46,351 nucleotides of DNA from Planctomycetota bacterium. Lineage in GTDB: Bacteria; Planctomycetota; Planctomycetia; Pirellulales; Pirellulaceae. Shown piece by piece: positions 1-11,866 of the stretch (its first letter is position 1; each line of letters opens with the position of its first letter). The notes below the pieces were generated by a model. That model was not told the DNA's origin. It did not search any database and saw only the letters and a list, made by a program, of their open reading frames with translations. The translations under genes and the position numbers were made by a program. The DNA is taken from assembly GCA_014381825.1 (NCBI GenBank), contig JACNKX010000046.1, forward strand, positions 1-46,351, read 5' to 3'.

Positions 1-310
1 ATGGTCCTCTCTCTTGTGTCTCTTGTTTTCAATGGTTTTGGGGACATACCAGGGGACAGGGAAGTTCCGGAGCAATTGTGGGAACGGTTATTGCAAGCCG
101 ATGCTGATGAAGACGGGGCCATTACGGCGAATGAACTTGCCGAGCCTCGGCGTGAGGCGGGCGATGGCTTTCGACATGGGCGAGGACTCGGTGGTCATCA
201 GAGGCACTACCGTCGGTAGATGCTCAACGATTCGAATTGACGTTCCTATCAGCGAGTTCGCTGAAACGCGTGCTCCGTGCCCTGTCGGACGCGAGGGCAA
301 TTCGCTTTAA
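1..310 (+). pseudogene. EF-hand protein C-terminal remnant, probably frameshifted
   Basis: Frame 1 is open from the window edge to a stop at 217-219 and contains a canonical EF-hand calcium loop at residues 34-45: Asp at loop positions 1, 3 and 5, Gly at 6, Ile at 8 and Glu at 12. About 24 codons further on, but in frame 2 (from about nt 173), a second loop-like stretch AFDMGEDSVV appears. Twenty-four residues is the usual spacing of compact bacterial EF-hand pairs, so a one-base shift near nt 150-170 is the simplest reading. Either the gene has decayed or there is a sequence error. The true start lies upstream of the window; the ATG at nt 1 is probably an internal codon. The function is unknown beyond likely calcium binding. 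Frame 2 ends near 310. Confidence 0.4.
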
Positions 311-383
311 TATCCTGCGATGCGTCAGGCTCGCGGCGGACGCAGACTCATTTCAGCCTCGGTCGTTTTGTCGTTGAATCCGC

Positions 384-1814
<1,431 letters not shown>

Positions 1815-1953
1815 TGTCGTTGATGAGCAGACACGATCAGGGCCGCCATCTTCGCTGCTCGCACGCGAAACCGATTGCTCCCACGTCTTCTCCGCCGATT
1901 GCAGCCCTATAGCAGGGGTCTCAGTTTCGCAATGTCATCTCGCAACATGGAGG

Positions 1954-1983
1954 TTGTCGATTCTCCCTGGAGAACCCTATAAT
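1954..1983 (+). promoter_or_regulatory. sigma70-type promoter of metK
   Basis: A -35 box TTGTCG (1954-1959) and a perfect -10 box TATAAT (1978-1983) are separated by 18 bases. Transcription would begin near 1990, giving a leader of about 48 bases before the GTG at 2038. The leader is too short for a SAM riboswitch. The placement argues against the longer reading frame that opens inside the -35 box. Confidence 0.7.
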
Positions 1984-2024
1984 GCCAGCTTAAATCGACA
2001 CTCACCAAACGCCGTCCATTCTCA

Positions 2025-2030
2025 GAGGAG
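2025..2030 (+). promoter_or_regulatory. Ribosome binding site deciding the metK start
   Basis: GAGGAG lies seven bases before the GTG at 2038. It selects that codon over the in-frame upstream start at 1954, which would add 28 non-homologous residues. Confidence 0.8.
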
Positions 2031-2037
2031 TACGCCC

Positions 2038-3222
2038 GTGGCATCTGGCACCTACTTATTCACAAGCGAATCTGTTAGTGAAGGCCATCCTGACAAGCTT
2101 GCTGACCAGATCTCCGACGGCATTCTCGATGCCTTGTTCGCCCAAGACCCTTACAGTCGAGTTGCCTGCGAAACGTTGGTGACGACCGGTTTGGCGATGA
2201 TTGCTGGCGAGATCACCACGAAGGCCACGATTGATTATCCGAGTGTTATTCGTGACGTGATTCGCGAAGTCGGCTACACCGACGACCAGATGGGAATTAA
2301 TGCTGATACATGTGCCGTAACGGTCTCGATTGATCGACAAAGCCCCGATATTGCTCAAGGTGTCGACGACGACGCCGAAAGTGGTAAGGATGTTGGAGCC
2401 GGCGACCAAGGATTAATGTTTGGCTTCGCCTGCGACGATACACCGGAATTGATGCCGCTGCCGATTGCTTTGTCGCACCGAATCCTGAATCGATTGACCG
2501 AAGCTCGTAAGAATGGGGAGGTCAACTGGCTCCGCCCGGACAGCAAGAGCCAAGTAACTGTTGAATACGATGGCGACACTCCGGTGCGAATCGATACAGT
2601 TGTCGTCTCGACTCAGCATTCTCCGGACGTGACCAACGAGGAGATTCGCGAATTTGTCATCAACAACGTGGTCAAAGGCTGCTTGCCGCCCGAGTTGGTG
2701 ACCGACGAAATCAAGTACCACATCAATCCGACCGGGCGGTTCGTTGTTGGGGGGCCGCATGGCGACTGTGGTTTGACCGGTCGTAAGATCATCGTCGATA
2801 CGTACGGCGGCTGGGGGCGTCATGGTGGTGGTGCGTTCAGCGGCAAGGATCCAACAAAGGTGGACCGCAGTGCAGCCTATATGGCTCGCCACGTTGCGAA
2901 GAGCATCGTCGCAGCCGATCTGGCGAAGCGATGTGAGGTGCAACTGGCTTATGCGATCGGTGTGAGTGAACCGGTCAGCATTCACATGGACACGCAGGGA
3001 ACAGGTCGGATCGATGATCAGCGAATTTGCGAACTCGTTCGCGAGATCTTCCCGCTCTCCCCGGCCGGCATTATTGAGTACCTTGACCTTCGCCGTCCGA
3101 TCTTCCGTCAGACAGCTGCTGGCGGACACTTCGGACGCGCTGGCGAGGATTTCACTTGGGAAAACACTGAGGAAGCTGCTAAGAAGTTGACCGAGGCCGC
3201 TGGCGTAGGAGCCGTTGTTTAA
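2038..3222 (+). CDS. metK: S-adenosylmethionine synthetase
   Basis: This cytoplasmic enzyme makes S-adenosylmethionine from methionine and ATP and releases phosphate and pyrophosphate. From the GTG start it has 394 residues, close to the family norm. It begins with the family pattern [12 protein letters not shown], with the catalytic-loop His and Lys; the [12 protein letters not shown] signature lies in the first half and [16 protein letters not shown] in the second, followed by AAYMAR. The GTG start is supported by a GAGGAG ribosome site and by the promoter at 1954-1983. A rho-independent terminator follows 27 bases after the stop. The gene appears to be transcribed alone, convergent with groEL. 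Confidence 0.97.
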   Translation: MASGTYLFTSESVSEGHPDKLADQISDGILDALFAQDPYSRVACETLVTTGLAMIAGEITTKATIDYPSVIRDVIREVGYTDDQMGINADTCAVTVSIDRQSPDIAQGVDDDAESGKDVGAGDQGLMFGFACDDTPELMPLPIALSHRILNRLTEARKNGEVNWLRPDSKSQVTVEYDGDTPVRIDTVVVSTQHSPDVTNEEIREFVINNVVKGCLPPELVTDEIKYHINPTGRFVVGGPHGDCGLTGRKIIVDTYGGWGRHGGGAFSGKDPTKVDRSAAYMARHVAKSIVAADLAKRCEVQLAYAIGVSEPVSIHMDTQGTGRIDDQRICELVREIFPLSPAGIIEYLDLRRPIFRQTAAGGHFGRAGEDFTWENTEEAAKKLTEAAGVGAVV

Positions 3223-3249
3223 TCCCGAATTCAGCTTAACGAAGATCCA

Positions 3250-3285
3250 AGCGACCGCTCCTCGACAGGGCGGTCGCTTTATTGT
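3250..3285 (+). terminator. Rho-independent terminator after metK
   Basis: A perfect 9-bp stem, AGCGACCGC (3250-3258) pairing with GCGGTCGCT (3270-3278), has an 11-base loop and is followed by TTATTGTTT. Confidence 0.85.
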
Positions 3286-3345
3286 TTCAGTCGTCGTGAC
3301 AATTCTGTCTGCTGATTTCTTACCAGTTCAGCTGAGTGAAATAAC

Positions 3346-3380
3346 AAGGCCCGCTGATCCAAGTTGGTTCAGCGGGCCTT
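3346..3380 (-). terminator. Terminator after groEL, probably bidirectional
   Basis: A perfect 12-bp stem (3346-3357 with 3369-3380, arm AAGGCCCGCTGA) has an 11-base loop. On the minus strand it is followed by TTGTTATTT, as expected for the end of groEL. On the plus strand it is followed by GTTTG, so it may also back up the metK terminator. Confidence 0.8.
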
Positions 3381-3428
3381 GTTTGATTCGGAGTCGTTTC
3401 GCCGGAATGCAATCCGGCGACTTCAACA

Positions 3429-5124
<1,696 letters not shown>

Positions 5125-5162
5125 AAATTGCTCGGCACGACAAACGCGTACCGTATAAGTAA

Positions 5163-5495
5163 CTAGTCTTCGATCACCGCCAAAATGTCGTCTTCTCGCA
5201 TCAGCAGCAACTCTTGGTCGCCAATCTTAAACATTTCGCCGGCATAGCTGCTGAAGATAACTCGATCACCGACTTCGACTTGAAACGTTCCACGAGACCC
5301 GTCGTCCAGCAACCGGCCTGTGCCAACGCTGACGATCTCGCCGCGAGCCGGCTTATCCTGTGCCGAATTTGGCAGCAAGATGCCGCCAGCGGTCTGTTCT
5401 TCCGACTCTTCACGTCGAAGGACGACGCGGTCGCCGAGTGGTTGGAGCTTCGTGCCTGCCTTCGATTTCTTCTGCTTCTTGGTCGCTGTCGCCAT
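5163..5495 (-). CDS. groS: Co-chaperonin GroES (10 kDa)
   Basis: This is the lid of the GroEL chamber. It has 110 residues against the usual 95-100. The extra length is a Lys-rich N-terminal extension (residues 2-14) before the family start LQPLGDRVVL. The mobile-loop region (EEQTAGGILLP), PARGEIVSVG and the end DDILAVIED are all typical. A strong GGAGG lies 10 bases before the ATG. It is the first gene of the groES-groEL pair. Confidence 0.97.
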   Translation of the reverse strand: MATATKKQKKSKAGTKLQPLGDRVVLRREESEEQTAGGILLPNSAQDKPARGEIVSVGTGRLLDDGSRGTFQVEVGDRVIFSSYAGEMFKIGDQELLLMREDDILAVIED

Positions 5496-5850
5496 CTGTG
5501 GTTTTCCTCCACTGAGTCTTTACTCTGTGCGATCCTTGGACTTTTGAAAGTCCCCGGACTGCGTTGATGAGATTGCCATTGGAATATCGTTTCAACAGGC
5601 CTCAAGCCTGCCATTACTGCGCACACCGGTAATAGGAACGCCACTAAAAGCAAGTCGCGCGCCAAAGCCAAAATTCAAGCCGCAAGTGATTATGTCGCCA
5701 TAGTTTGCAGCCTGATGGAGAGCGGCGCTGGGAAGAGCGGACATCGTTGTCCTGCCAATTTGACAGCGCCGTGCGAATTGTTGCGTCGATCGGCGATTTC
5801 CGAACCAACGTGGCAGCACAAGCATGATGGCGCACCGAGGCCGCTGAACG
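5496..5850. other. Intergenic stretch upstream of groES
   Basis: These 355 bases lie between groES and the small zinc-ribbon candidate and should hold the groESL promoter. No convincing -35/-10 pair, CIRCE dyad or coding sequence was found. A short palindrome CAGGCCTCAAGCCTG at about 5596-5610 is the only visible structure. Confidence 0.5.
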
Positions 5851-6006
5851 TTAGACTTGTTGGGCCACGAAGGCCTCAGAGGATGGCCGTTCGACGAGGC
5901 AGTCGACGCAAAACGTAATCTCGTCGCCGTGACGCGTGGCTAGGCATTTTGTGCAGCAGTAGAGTTGAGTTTGCTCGACTGGCTGCGCACAATGTCCGTT
6001 CCCCAA
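5851..6006 (-). CDS. Candidate small zinc-ribbon protein (51 aa)
   Basis: The minus strand encodes a short Cys-rich peptide with two CxxC knuckles: CTKC at residues 18-21 and CVDC at 33-36, plus Cys6 and Cys17. The knuckle spacing is that of a treble-clef or zinc-ribbon fold. The only usable start in frame is a TTG at 6006, just after an upstream stop, with a weak GAGTGAT-like ribosome site. It is divergent from the zinc-ribbon membrane protein at 6034 and upstream of groES on the same strand. It could be a real small gene, or a decayed end of a larger one. No specific function can be assigned. Confidence 0.45.
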   Translation of the reverse strand: MGNGHCAQPVEQTQLYCCTKCLATRHGDEITFCVDCLVERPSSEAFVAQQV

Positions 6007-6033
6007 CCGACATCACTCAGGTGCTTTACTCCA

Positions 6034-6897
6034 ATGCCAATCAAAGTCGCTTGCCAGTGCGGTGCCAGCTTTGCCGCTAAAGATGAACTCGCCGGGAAAG
6101 CCGTCCGTTGTCCTAAGTGCAAGCAGCCGCTGAAGATTCCGGCTCCAGCAGCGGCAGCACCGACCGTTCCAAATGCGATGGACGATCTGTTCGACGAGGT
6201 TGGTATCGCCGCGAAGAAAGGGCCGAGCTGCCCGCAGTGCAACGCCGAGCTTAAACCGAACGCTGTTCTGTGTGTTGCCTGCGGATTCGACTTGCAATCG
6301 GGTGAGCACCGCGAGGGTGCAAAGATTCACGCTGTACAGCTAGACGGTCATGTGGAAGCTGCAGACACACTGTTGGATCGAGCATCTAGGCAAATCGAGA
6401 TCGACAAAGAGGAAGACAAGAAAAACATCTCACAGGGTGCTCCGGCGTACGTGTATCTATTTGGTTTGCTCGTGATTGTCGCGTTCGCGACGATGATGTT
6501 TACAATGCCAAAGGGGCTGGCATTTTACATCACCGGAATCAGTGTCTGTTGCTTCGCCGGATTGGTGAATTTTTACTACGGAATCCGTTGGCTGATCGTC
6601 GCGTTTCAGGAAGGTCCACAACAGGGATTCTTCCATCTCATTCCGATCTTCGGCGTTGGATACCAGATATATTATTTGATCACTCGCTGGGACCGCGTCG
6701 GAAAATGGTTTATCGCGCAATTGAAGATGCTTCCTCTCGTGATTTTTGGGGGCTTGCTTATGCTGCTCGGAAGTGCGTTAGGATTTGACTATCCGAAGGA
6801 TGACTCTCGGCTCGAGCAAGAGCCCTGGTCGCAAGTGGCCTGTGTTTGGGAATTCGAAGCGGAATCCTGGCAAGTTTGTCCTTTGAGGTCCGTTTAA
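6034..6897 (+). CDS. Double zinc-ribbon membrane protein, unknown function
   Basis: This 287-residue protein has two N-terminal zinc ribbons and a membrane region. The first ribbon uses CQC (7-9) and CPKC (26-29), the second CPQC (66-69) and CVAC (80-83). They are joined by an Ala/Pro linker. After a charged stretch (about 108-132) come three or four hydrophobic segments (about 138-158, 165-186, 198-216, 230-250). The pattern ACQCGASFAAKDELAGKAVRC resembles the ribbon found at the start of many planctomycete membrane proteins. The start at 6034 is chosen because the ribbon begins directly after it; the ribosome site is weak. The role is unknown. The cytoplasmic ribbons could bind protein or nucleic acid. 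Confidence 0.75.
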   Translation: MPIKVACQCGASFAAKDELAGKAVRCPKCKQPLKIPAPAAAAPTVPNAMDDLFDEVGIAAKKGPSCPQCNAELKPNAVLCVACGFDLQSGEHREGAKIHAVQLDGHVEAADTLLDRASRQIEIDKEEDKKNISQGAPAYVYLFGLLVIVAFATMMFTMPKGLAFYITGISVCCFAGLVNFYYGIRWLIVAFQEGPQQGFFHLIPIFGVGYQIYYLITRWDRVGKWFIAQLKMLPLVIFGGLLMLLGSALGFDYPKDDSRLEQEPWSQVACVWEFEAESWQVCPLRSV

Positions 6898-7081
6898 TCA
6901 GAATGATTTGGGCCGATTCTTCCGGTACCAGATGCGCTTTGACGACACATCGGCGTTTCGAAAGCTAGACTTGTGTTGCCTGAGACTCTCGGTCGTTTCC
7001 CGAGAAGTCGTCTCGCCGCAAGCCGTCAATCTTATCTCGACGCGGCTCGTGTTGATCATCTTCGATCCAAGAGGAGACACT

Positions 7082-7948
7082 ATGCTTCCCATCGGGGCAG
7101 GGGCGGGCAATGTCACTCGACAGACGCAACAAATTCAGCGAGCCTTCGACCGCTTGACCGAAACGAGCGTAAAGCTTGCGACTTTGAAGCGGATCAATCG
7201 GGGAAGCGATGATCCGGCGGGATTGATCGCAGCGACCGAATTGAATCGCGAACTGACCGCGTTGGAAGAAGCTTCCGCTGCGACCGAGCGGACGCGAGCG
7301 TTGGTCCATGTCGCTGACAGCGGCCTCGGCCAGGCCGGTGACCTGCTCAATCAAATTGAAGGCAACGTAGTCGCTGCCGCCAACGGCGCCACTTCGCCGA
7401 GTGAGCGTGCGGCGATTCAGATCGAGATTGATGCGGCAGTTGACGCATTGGACCGAATTGGCGTTAACACCAGCTTTGCTGGCAGGCGAGTCTTCAGCGG
7501 TGAATCAGCGGATGTCTTGGTCGGGCCCAATCCAAGCGATCGCGCATCGCTTGAGATACCGGAATTGAGCAGCCCGGCTCTGGGGGGCAGCGCGGGAACG
7601 CTTGCCGATGTGCGATCAGGTGGATCAGCTAGCGTCACGAGCGGCAACGCCGAGGCTGCGGCCTCGATCATCAATGACGCACGACAGCAGGTCGTTTTCT
7701 CACGAGCTGAACTCGGAGCGTTCGAACGCAACTCGATCGATGCCGCACAGCGACTATTCGAGGATACCTCGGCAAACCTGAGTTCCAGCTTAAGCCATAT
7801 TGCGGATACGGACATCGCGTTGGAATCGGCTAATCTCATCAAGGCGCTCACCCTTGCCGATTCCGCAACGGCGACCGCGAGATTTGGCGTGGAGACTCAG
7901 CGCGCGTCTGCCAGTCTCTTCTCTGAACTTCTCGATGCTGTCGGGTAG
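7082..7948 (+). CDS. Flagellin-like protein, minimal D0/D1 form
   Basis: This 288-residue protein matches flagellin/FlgL at both ends. N-terminal part: long helices with RINRGSDDPAGLIAATEL (38-54), the counterpart of the flagellin RINSAKDDAAGL motif, then a helical stretch to FAGRRVFSG (132-140). C-terminal part: RAELGAFERN (208-217), ANLSSSLSHIADTDIALESANL and a final coiled helix. Only about 60 residues lie between them, so the outer D2/D3 domains are missing. The ATG at 7082 has GAGGAG five bases upstream; the longer frame to 6908 has no such signal. It may be a filament subunit, a FlgL-type junction protein or a non-motility fibre protein. No other flagellar gene lies nearby. Confidence 0.75.
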   Translation: MLPIGAGAGNVTRQTQQIQRAFDRLTETSVKLATLKRINRGSDDPAGLIAATELNRELTALEEASAATERTRALVHVADSGLGQAGDLLNQIEGNVVAAANGATSPSERAAIQIEIDAAVDALDRIGVNTSFAGRRVFSGESADVLVGPNPSDRASLEIPELSSPALGGSAGTLADVRSGGSASVTSGNAEAAASIINDARQQVVFSRAELGAFERNSIDAAQRLFEDTSANLSSSLSHIADTDIALESANLIKALTLADSATATARFGVETQRASASLFSELLDAVG

Positions 7949-8155
7949 CTGATCGACACCCAACGCAACGGAGTACTCGCGCTGTGCTAGCGTTGCATGC
8001 GTTATCGTTCGGCGATGTCGAAATTAGACTCGGTTTCCCCCCAATCTCACTGGCGTCGGACTCCACCTTTTTGGTATTCAATGGCACGCGAGACAGTGAA
8101 CTTCGCGGCACGCTCTTCCACCCTGCATTCGCTTGATCCTGATCCGAGTTGTTGT

Positions 8156-9418
8156 ATGTCGATGATCCCCATCGTTCGCGAGCCGATTGTCATTACGGGC
8201 ATCGGACTACTTGCATCCGTTGGGTTGGATCGCGAGACCGTTTGGGATGCCGTTAAAAATGGGGAAAGTCGGTTCGAGTTCTTGAATGGCATGCGTGGCA
8301 TCCCCGATGACGAGATCGTTGGCGCGACCGTTGATCTCGGCGAGCCGCTTGAAGGGCGGTTAAAGGTTCTTCCGATGTGCGAGCGAGCGGCCGACGAAGC
8401 GGTTCGCGACGCCAGCCTTGATCTCTCAAACATCGATAAACGCCGTTTCGGATGCATGATCGCGGGCCACATGGGTGACACTCGGTGGGTCGACCAACAA
8501 CTCGGTTTACCAACGGGTGAGACCGGCGACTACAACTGGTTTGAGCAGTGGCTTCCTGATACAGCTTGCTCCATGCTGGCGCGACGCTACGGTTCGCTCG
8601 GTCCTAGGCTTTCCCACTCGACTGCGTGTGCGAGTTCTTTGGTCAGTGTGCTAACGGCGGCGCGGGCGATTCGCGACGGGCAATGTGATATCGCGTTGGC
8701 CGGCGGCGGCGATTCGATCGATCCAATGTTTGTTGCCGGCTTCAATCGAATGCGAGTCCTCGCCACGGATGACGATCCGAATCGTGCCTGCCGCCCATTT
8801 GATCGCACTCGCAAAGGCTTCGTGTTCGGCGAAGGTGCTGCGATGTTTGTCGTCGAGCGACTGGGGCACGCCCTCCGACGCGGCGCGAGAATTTACGCCC
8901 AGATCTCAGCAGCCAAGTCACTCGCCCAGGCTCACCACATCACTTCTCTTGATGCCGAGAGTGACGCGCTCGTTCATCTGATGGGAGTCGCGTTGGACGA
9001 AGCCCATCTTGACCCTGCCGACATTGGTTATATCAATGCGCATGGTACCGGCACCGAGCAGAACGATGCCGCCGAAGCCGCCGGAATCCGCCAGGTGTTT
9101 GGTCCCGACATTGGCAAGACCTGTGTCAGCGCGACGAAGTCCTCGCTTGGGCACATGCTCAGCTCGGCCGGTGCAGCTGAATTGGCGATTACCGCCCTCG
9201 CAATGCGAGACGGTTTTGCCCCGCCGACGCTGAACCTGAACGATCCCGATCCAGTCTGTAACTTTGATTGCCTGCCACTTGTTGGTCGCACCAACCAGTT
9301 TCAGCACGCTATGAAGCTGTCACTCGCGTTCGGCGGACATCTGGTTGCGGTCCTGCTGAGTCGATGGGACGATGCCGGTACGGGCTATGCCTATCCAGCG
9401 ATCAGGCGTGCGGCTTGA
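8156..9418 (+). CDS. Beta-ketoacyl-ACP synthase (FabF-like), stand-alone
   Basis: This condensing enzyme of the thiolase fold extends an acyl-ACP with malonyl-ACP. The 420-residue protein has the complete Cys-His-His set: Cys158 in TACASS, His296 in NAHGTGT and His333 in KSSLGHMLSSAG. GFVFGEGA and the final FGGH are also typical of KAS II. It starts at MSMIPIVREP, directly before the family's first strand IVITGIG; an ATG at 8162 is equally possible. No acyl carrier protein, reductase or dehydratase lies nearby, so it is either a dispersed fatty-acid gene or part of a specialised pathway elsewhere. The ribosome site is weak. Confidence 0.88.
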   Translation: MSMIPIVREPIVITGIGLLASVGLDRETVWDAVKNGESRFEFLNGMRGIPDDEIVGATVDLGEPLEGRLKVLPMCERAADEAVRDASLDLSNIDKRRFGCMIAGHMGDTRWVDQQLGLPTGETGDYNWFEQWLPDTACSMLARRYGSLGPRLSHSTACASSLVSVLTAARAIRDGQCDIALAGGGDSIDPMFVAGFNRMRVLATDDDPNRACRPFDRTRKGFVFGEGAAMFVVERLGHALRRGARIYAQISAAKSLAQAHHITSLDAESDALVHLMGVALDEAHLDPADIGYINAHGTGTEQNDAAEAAGIRQVFGPDIGKTCVSATKSSLGHMLSSAGAAELAITALAMRDGFAPPTLNLNDPDPVCNFDCLPLVGRTNQFQHAMKLSLAFGGHLVAVLLSRWDDAGTGYAYPAIRRAA

Positions 9419-9434
9419 TTTCGATCCTTCGTTT

Positions 9435-9492
9435 AACGGCTAGCCGCAGGCGAAAGTGAATCGGTTCGCGCAGTCGCCGGCGGCTAGCCGTT
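9435..9492. repeat. Inverted repeat between convergent genes
   Basis: The arms 9435-9453 and 9474-9492 match over 19 bp with one mismatch. Each contains the self-complementary core CGGCTAGCCG. The repeat lies between the ends of the synthase gene and the minus-strand gene at 9550, where it could act as a bidirectional terminator. It is preceded by CTTCGTTTAAC (9427-9437), which recurs at two other places in the window. Confidence 0.75.
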
Positions 9493-9549
9493 ATACGAAA
9501 CTGCGGTCGAATGCACTAGCGGCGATGAGAAGCAATCACTCACCGATCG

Positions 9550-10011
9550 CTAAGCGAACTCAATCGACGCATCCGTTGGCCTCAAGACGATTTGGAACTC
9601 TCCCGTGATTCCCCGCTTCGTTTCCTGACGACTGCTGGTCGCCGATTTGGCGACCTCGTTGAACAGACTTGCTAGTCCTTCGTCGCTGCCGATGATACCC
9701 TCGATGAGCACGCGATCCGGATGATCGCCTTCAACAACGATCCGGTCGCGGCCATCTTGTTTCAGACGCAATGGCGTCGAAAGGTCGATGCCGAACGGCG
9801 AAAGCCTCTCTCGCAGGCGATCAGCCAGCTCAGCGAACTCACTTTCCAGCGTGCTCGTCTTCACCGATTGCACTTCCTCGGCCTCGCCACTCTGTTCTTG
9901 CTTGTGCAAGACATCCAGAAACGACAACCTCTCTGAAACGCTCTCGATTACCTTCCCCAGAACGGGAGCGATCGCAGCACCAGCGAGCGGCAACAGAGAA
10001 GGAAGTGTCAT
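9550..10011 (-). CDS. Conserved hypothetical protein (153 aa)
   Basis: Not recognised. From the ATG at 10011 the protein begins with an Ala/Gly/Leu-rich amphipathic segment (about 3-22, LPSLLPLAGAAIAPVLGKVI). A charged helical part follows (25-70), then a compact alpha/beta C-terminal part (75-153) with the pattern DRIVVEGDHPDRVLIEGIIG. There is no signal peptide or cysteine. The start is chosen over an upstream frame to 10128 because an AGGA-type ribosome site precedes it and the upstream residues look non-coding. It is downstream of the DUF1501 gene on the same strand, but a terminator separates them. Confidence 0.6.
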   Translation of the reverse strand: MTLPSLLPLAGAAIAPVLGKVIESVSERLSFLDVLHKQEQSGEAEEVQSVKTSTLESEFAELADRLRERLSPFGIDLSTPLRLKQDGRDRIVVEGDHPDRVLIEGIIGSDEGLASLFNEVAKSATSSRQETKRGITGEFQIVLRPTDASIEFA

Positions 10012-10196
10012 CAGAGTCCTGTATCCCAAGAATGCTAGCGTATGTGCAGGATCGACCCCGCGTGTTCGATTGATCGGCTTACCGCCAAGCGAAGTTGAGC
10101 GCGAATCGCGATTATTTGTACACGGCATTCACGGGCACACACAGCACACCGCCGGGTGGGCACCACAAACGTGTGACCCACGCATCAAGAAACAAC

Positions 10197-10229
10197 AACG
10201 TCGCCAGAACGCAAGGCTCTGACGACGTT
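10197..10229 (-). terminator. Rho-independent terminator after the first DUF1501 gene
   Basis: The 12-bp arms 10197-10208 and 10218-10229 contain one G-T pair and enclose a 9-base loop. On the minus strand they are followed by GTTGTTTC. The hairpin is about 30 bases beyond the stop at 10260. Confidence 0.75.
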
Positions 10230-10259
10230 TCGTTTCAATTGGCTCGTGATCCGGTTATT

Positions 10260-11729
<1,470 letters not shown>

Positions 11730-11866
11730 GGCTGTCTCCTGGTACGTTTCGCTTTGCCACATCAATGGAATCGAGTGGCCGAAAGCAGATCAATCAATGT
11801 TGGTTGATTTGTTTAAGTGTTTTACTCGTTTATCGGGACTGATCGCAAGGGTTCTTGCGTTGTTGC

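Noticed and set aside
1984-2037. SAM riboswitch before metK
   Set aside because: The leader is only about 48 bases and shows no riboswitch stem arrangement.
2413-3129. 238-codon open frame antisense to metK
   Set aside because: It lies wholly inside metK; its composition follows from metK codon usage.
5496-5850. CIRCE heat-shock operator before groES
   Set aside because: No TTAGCACTC-type dyad was found.
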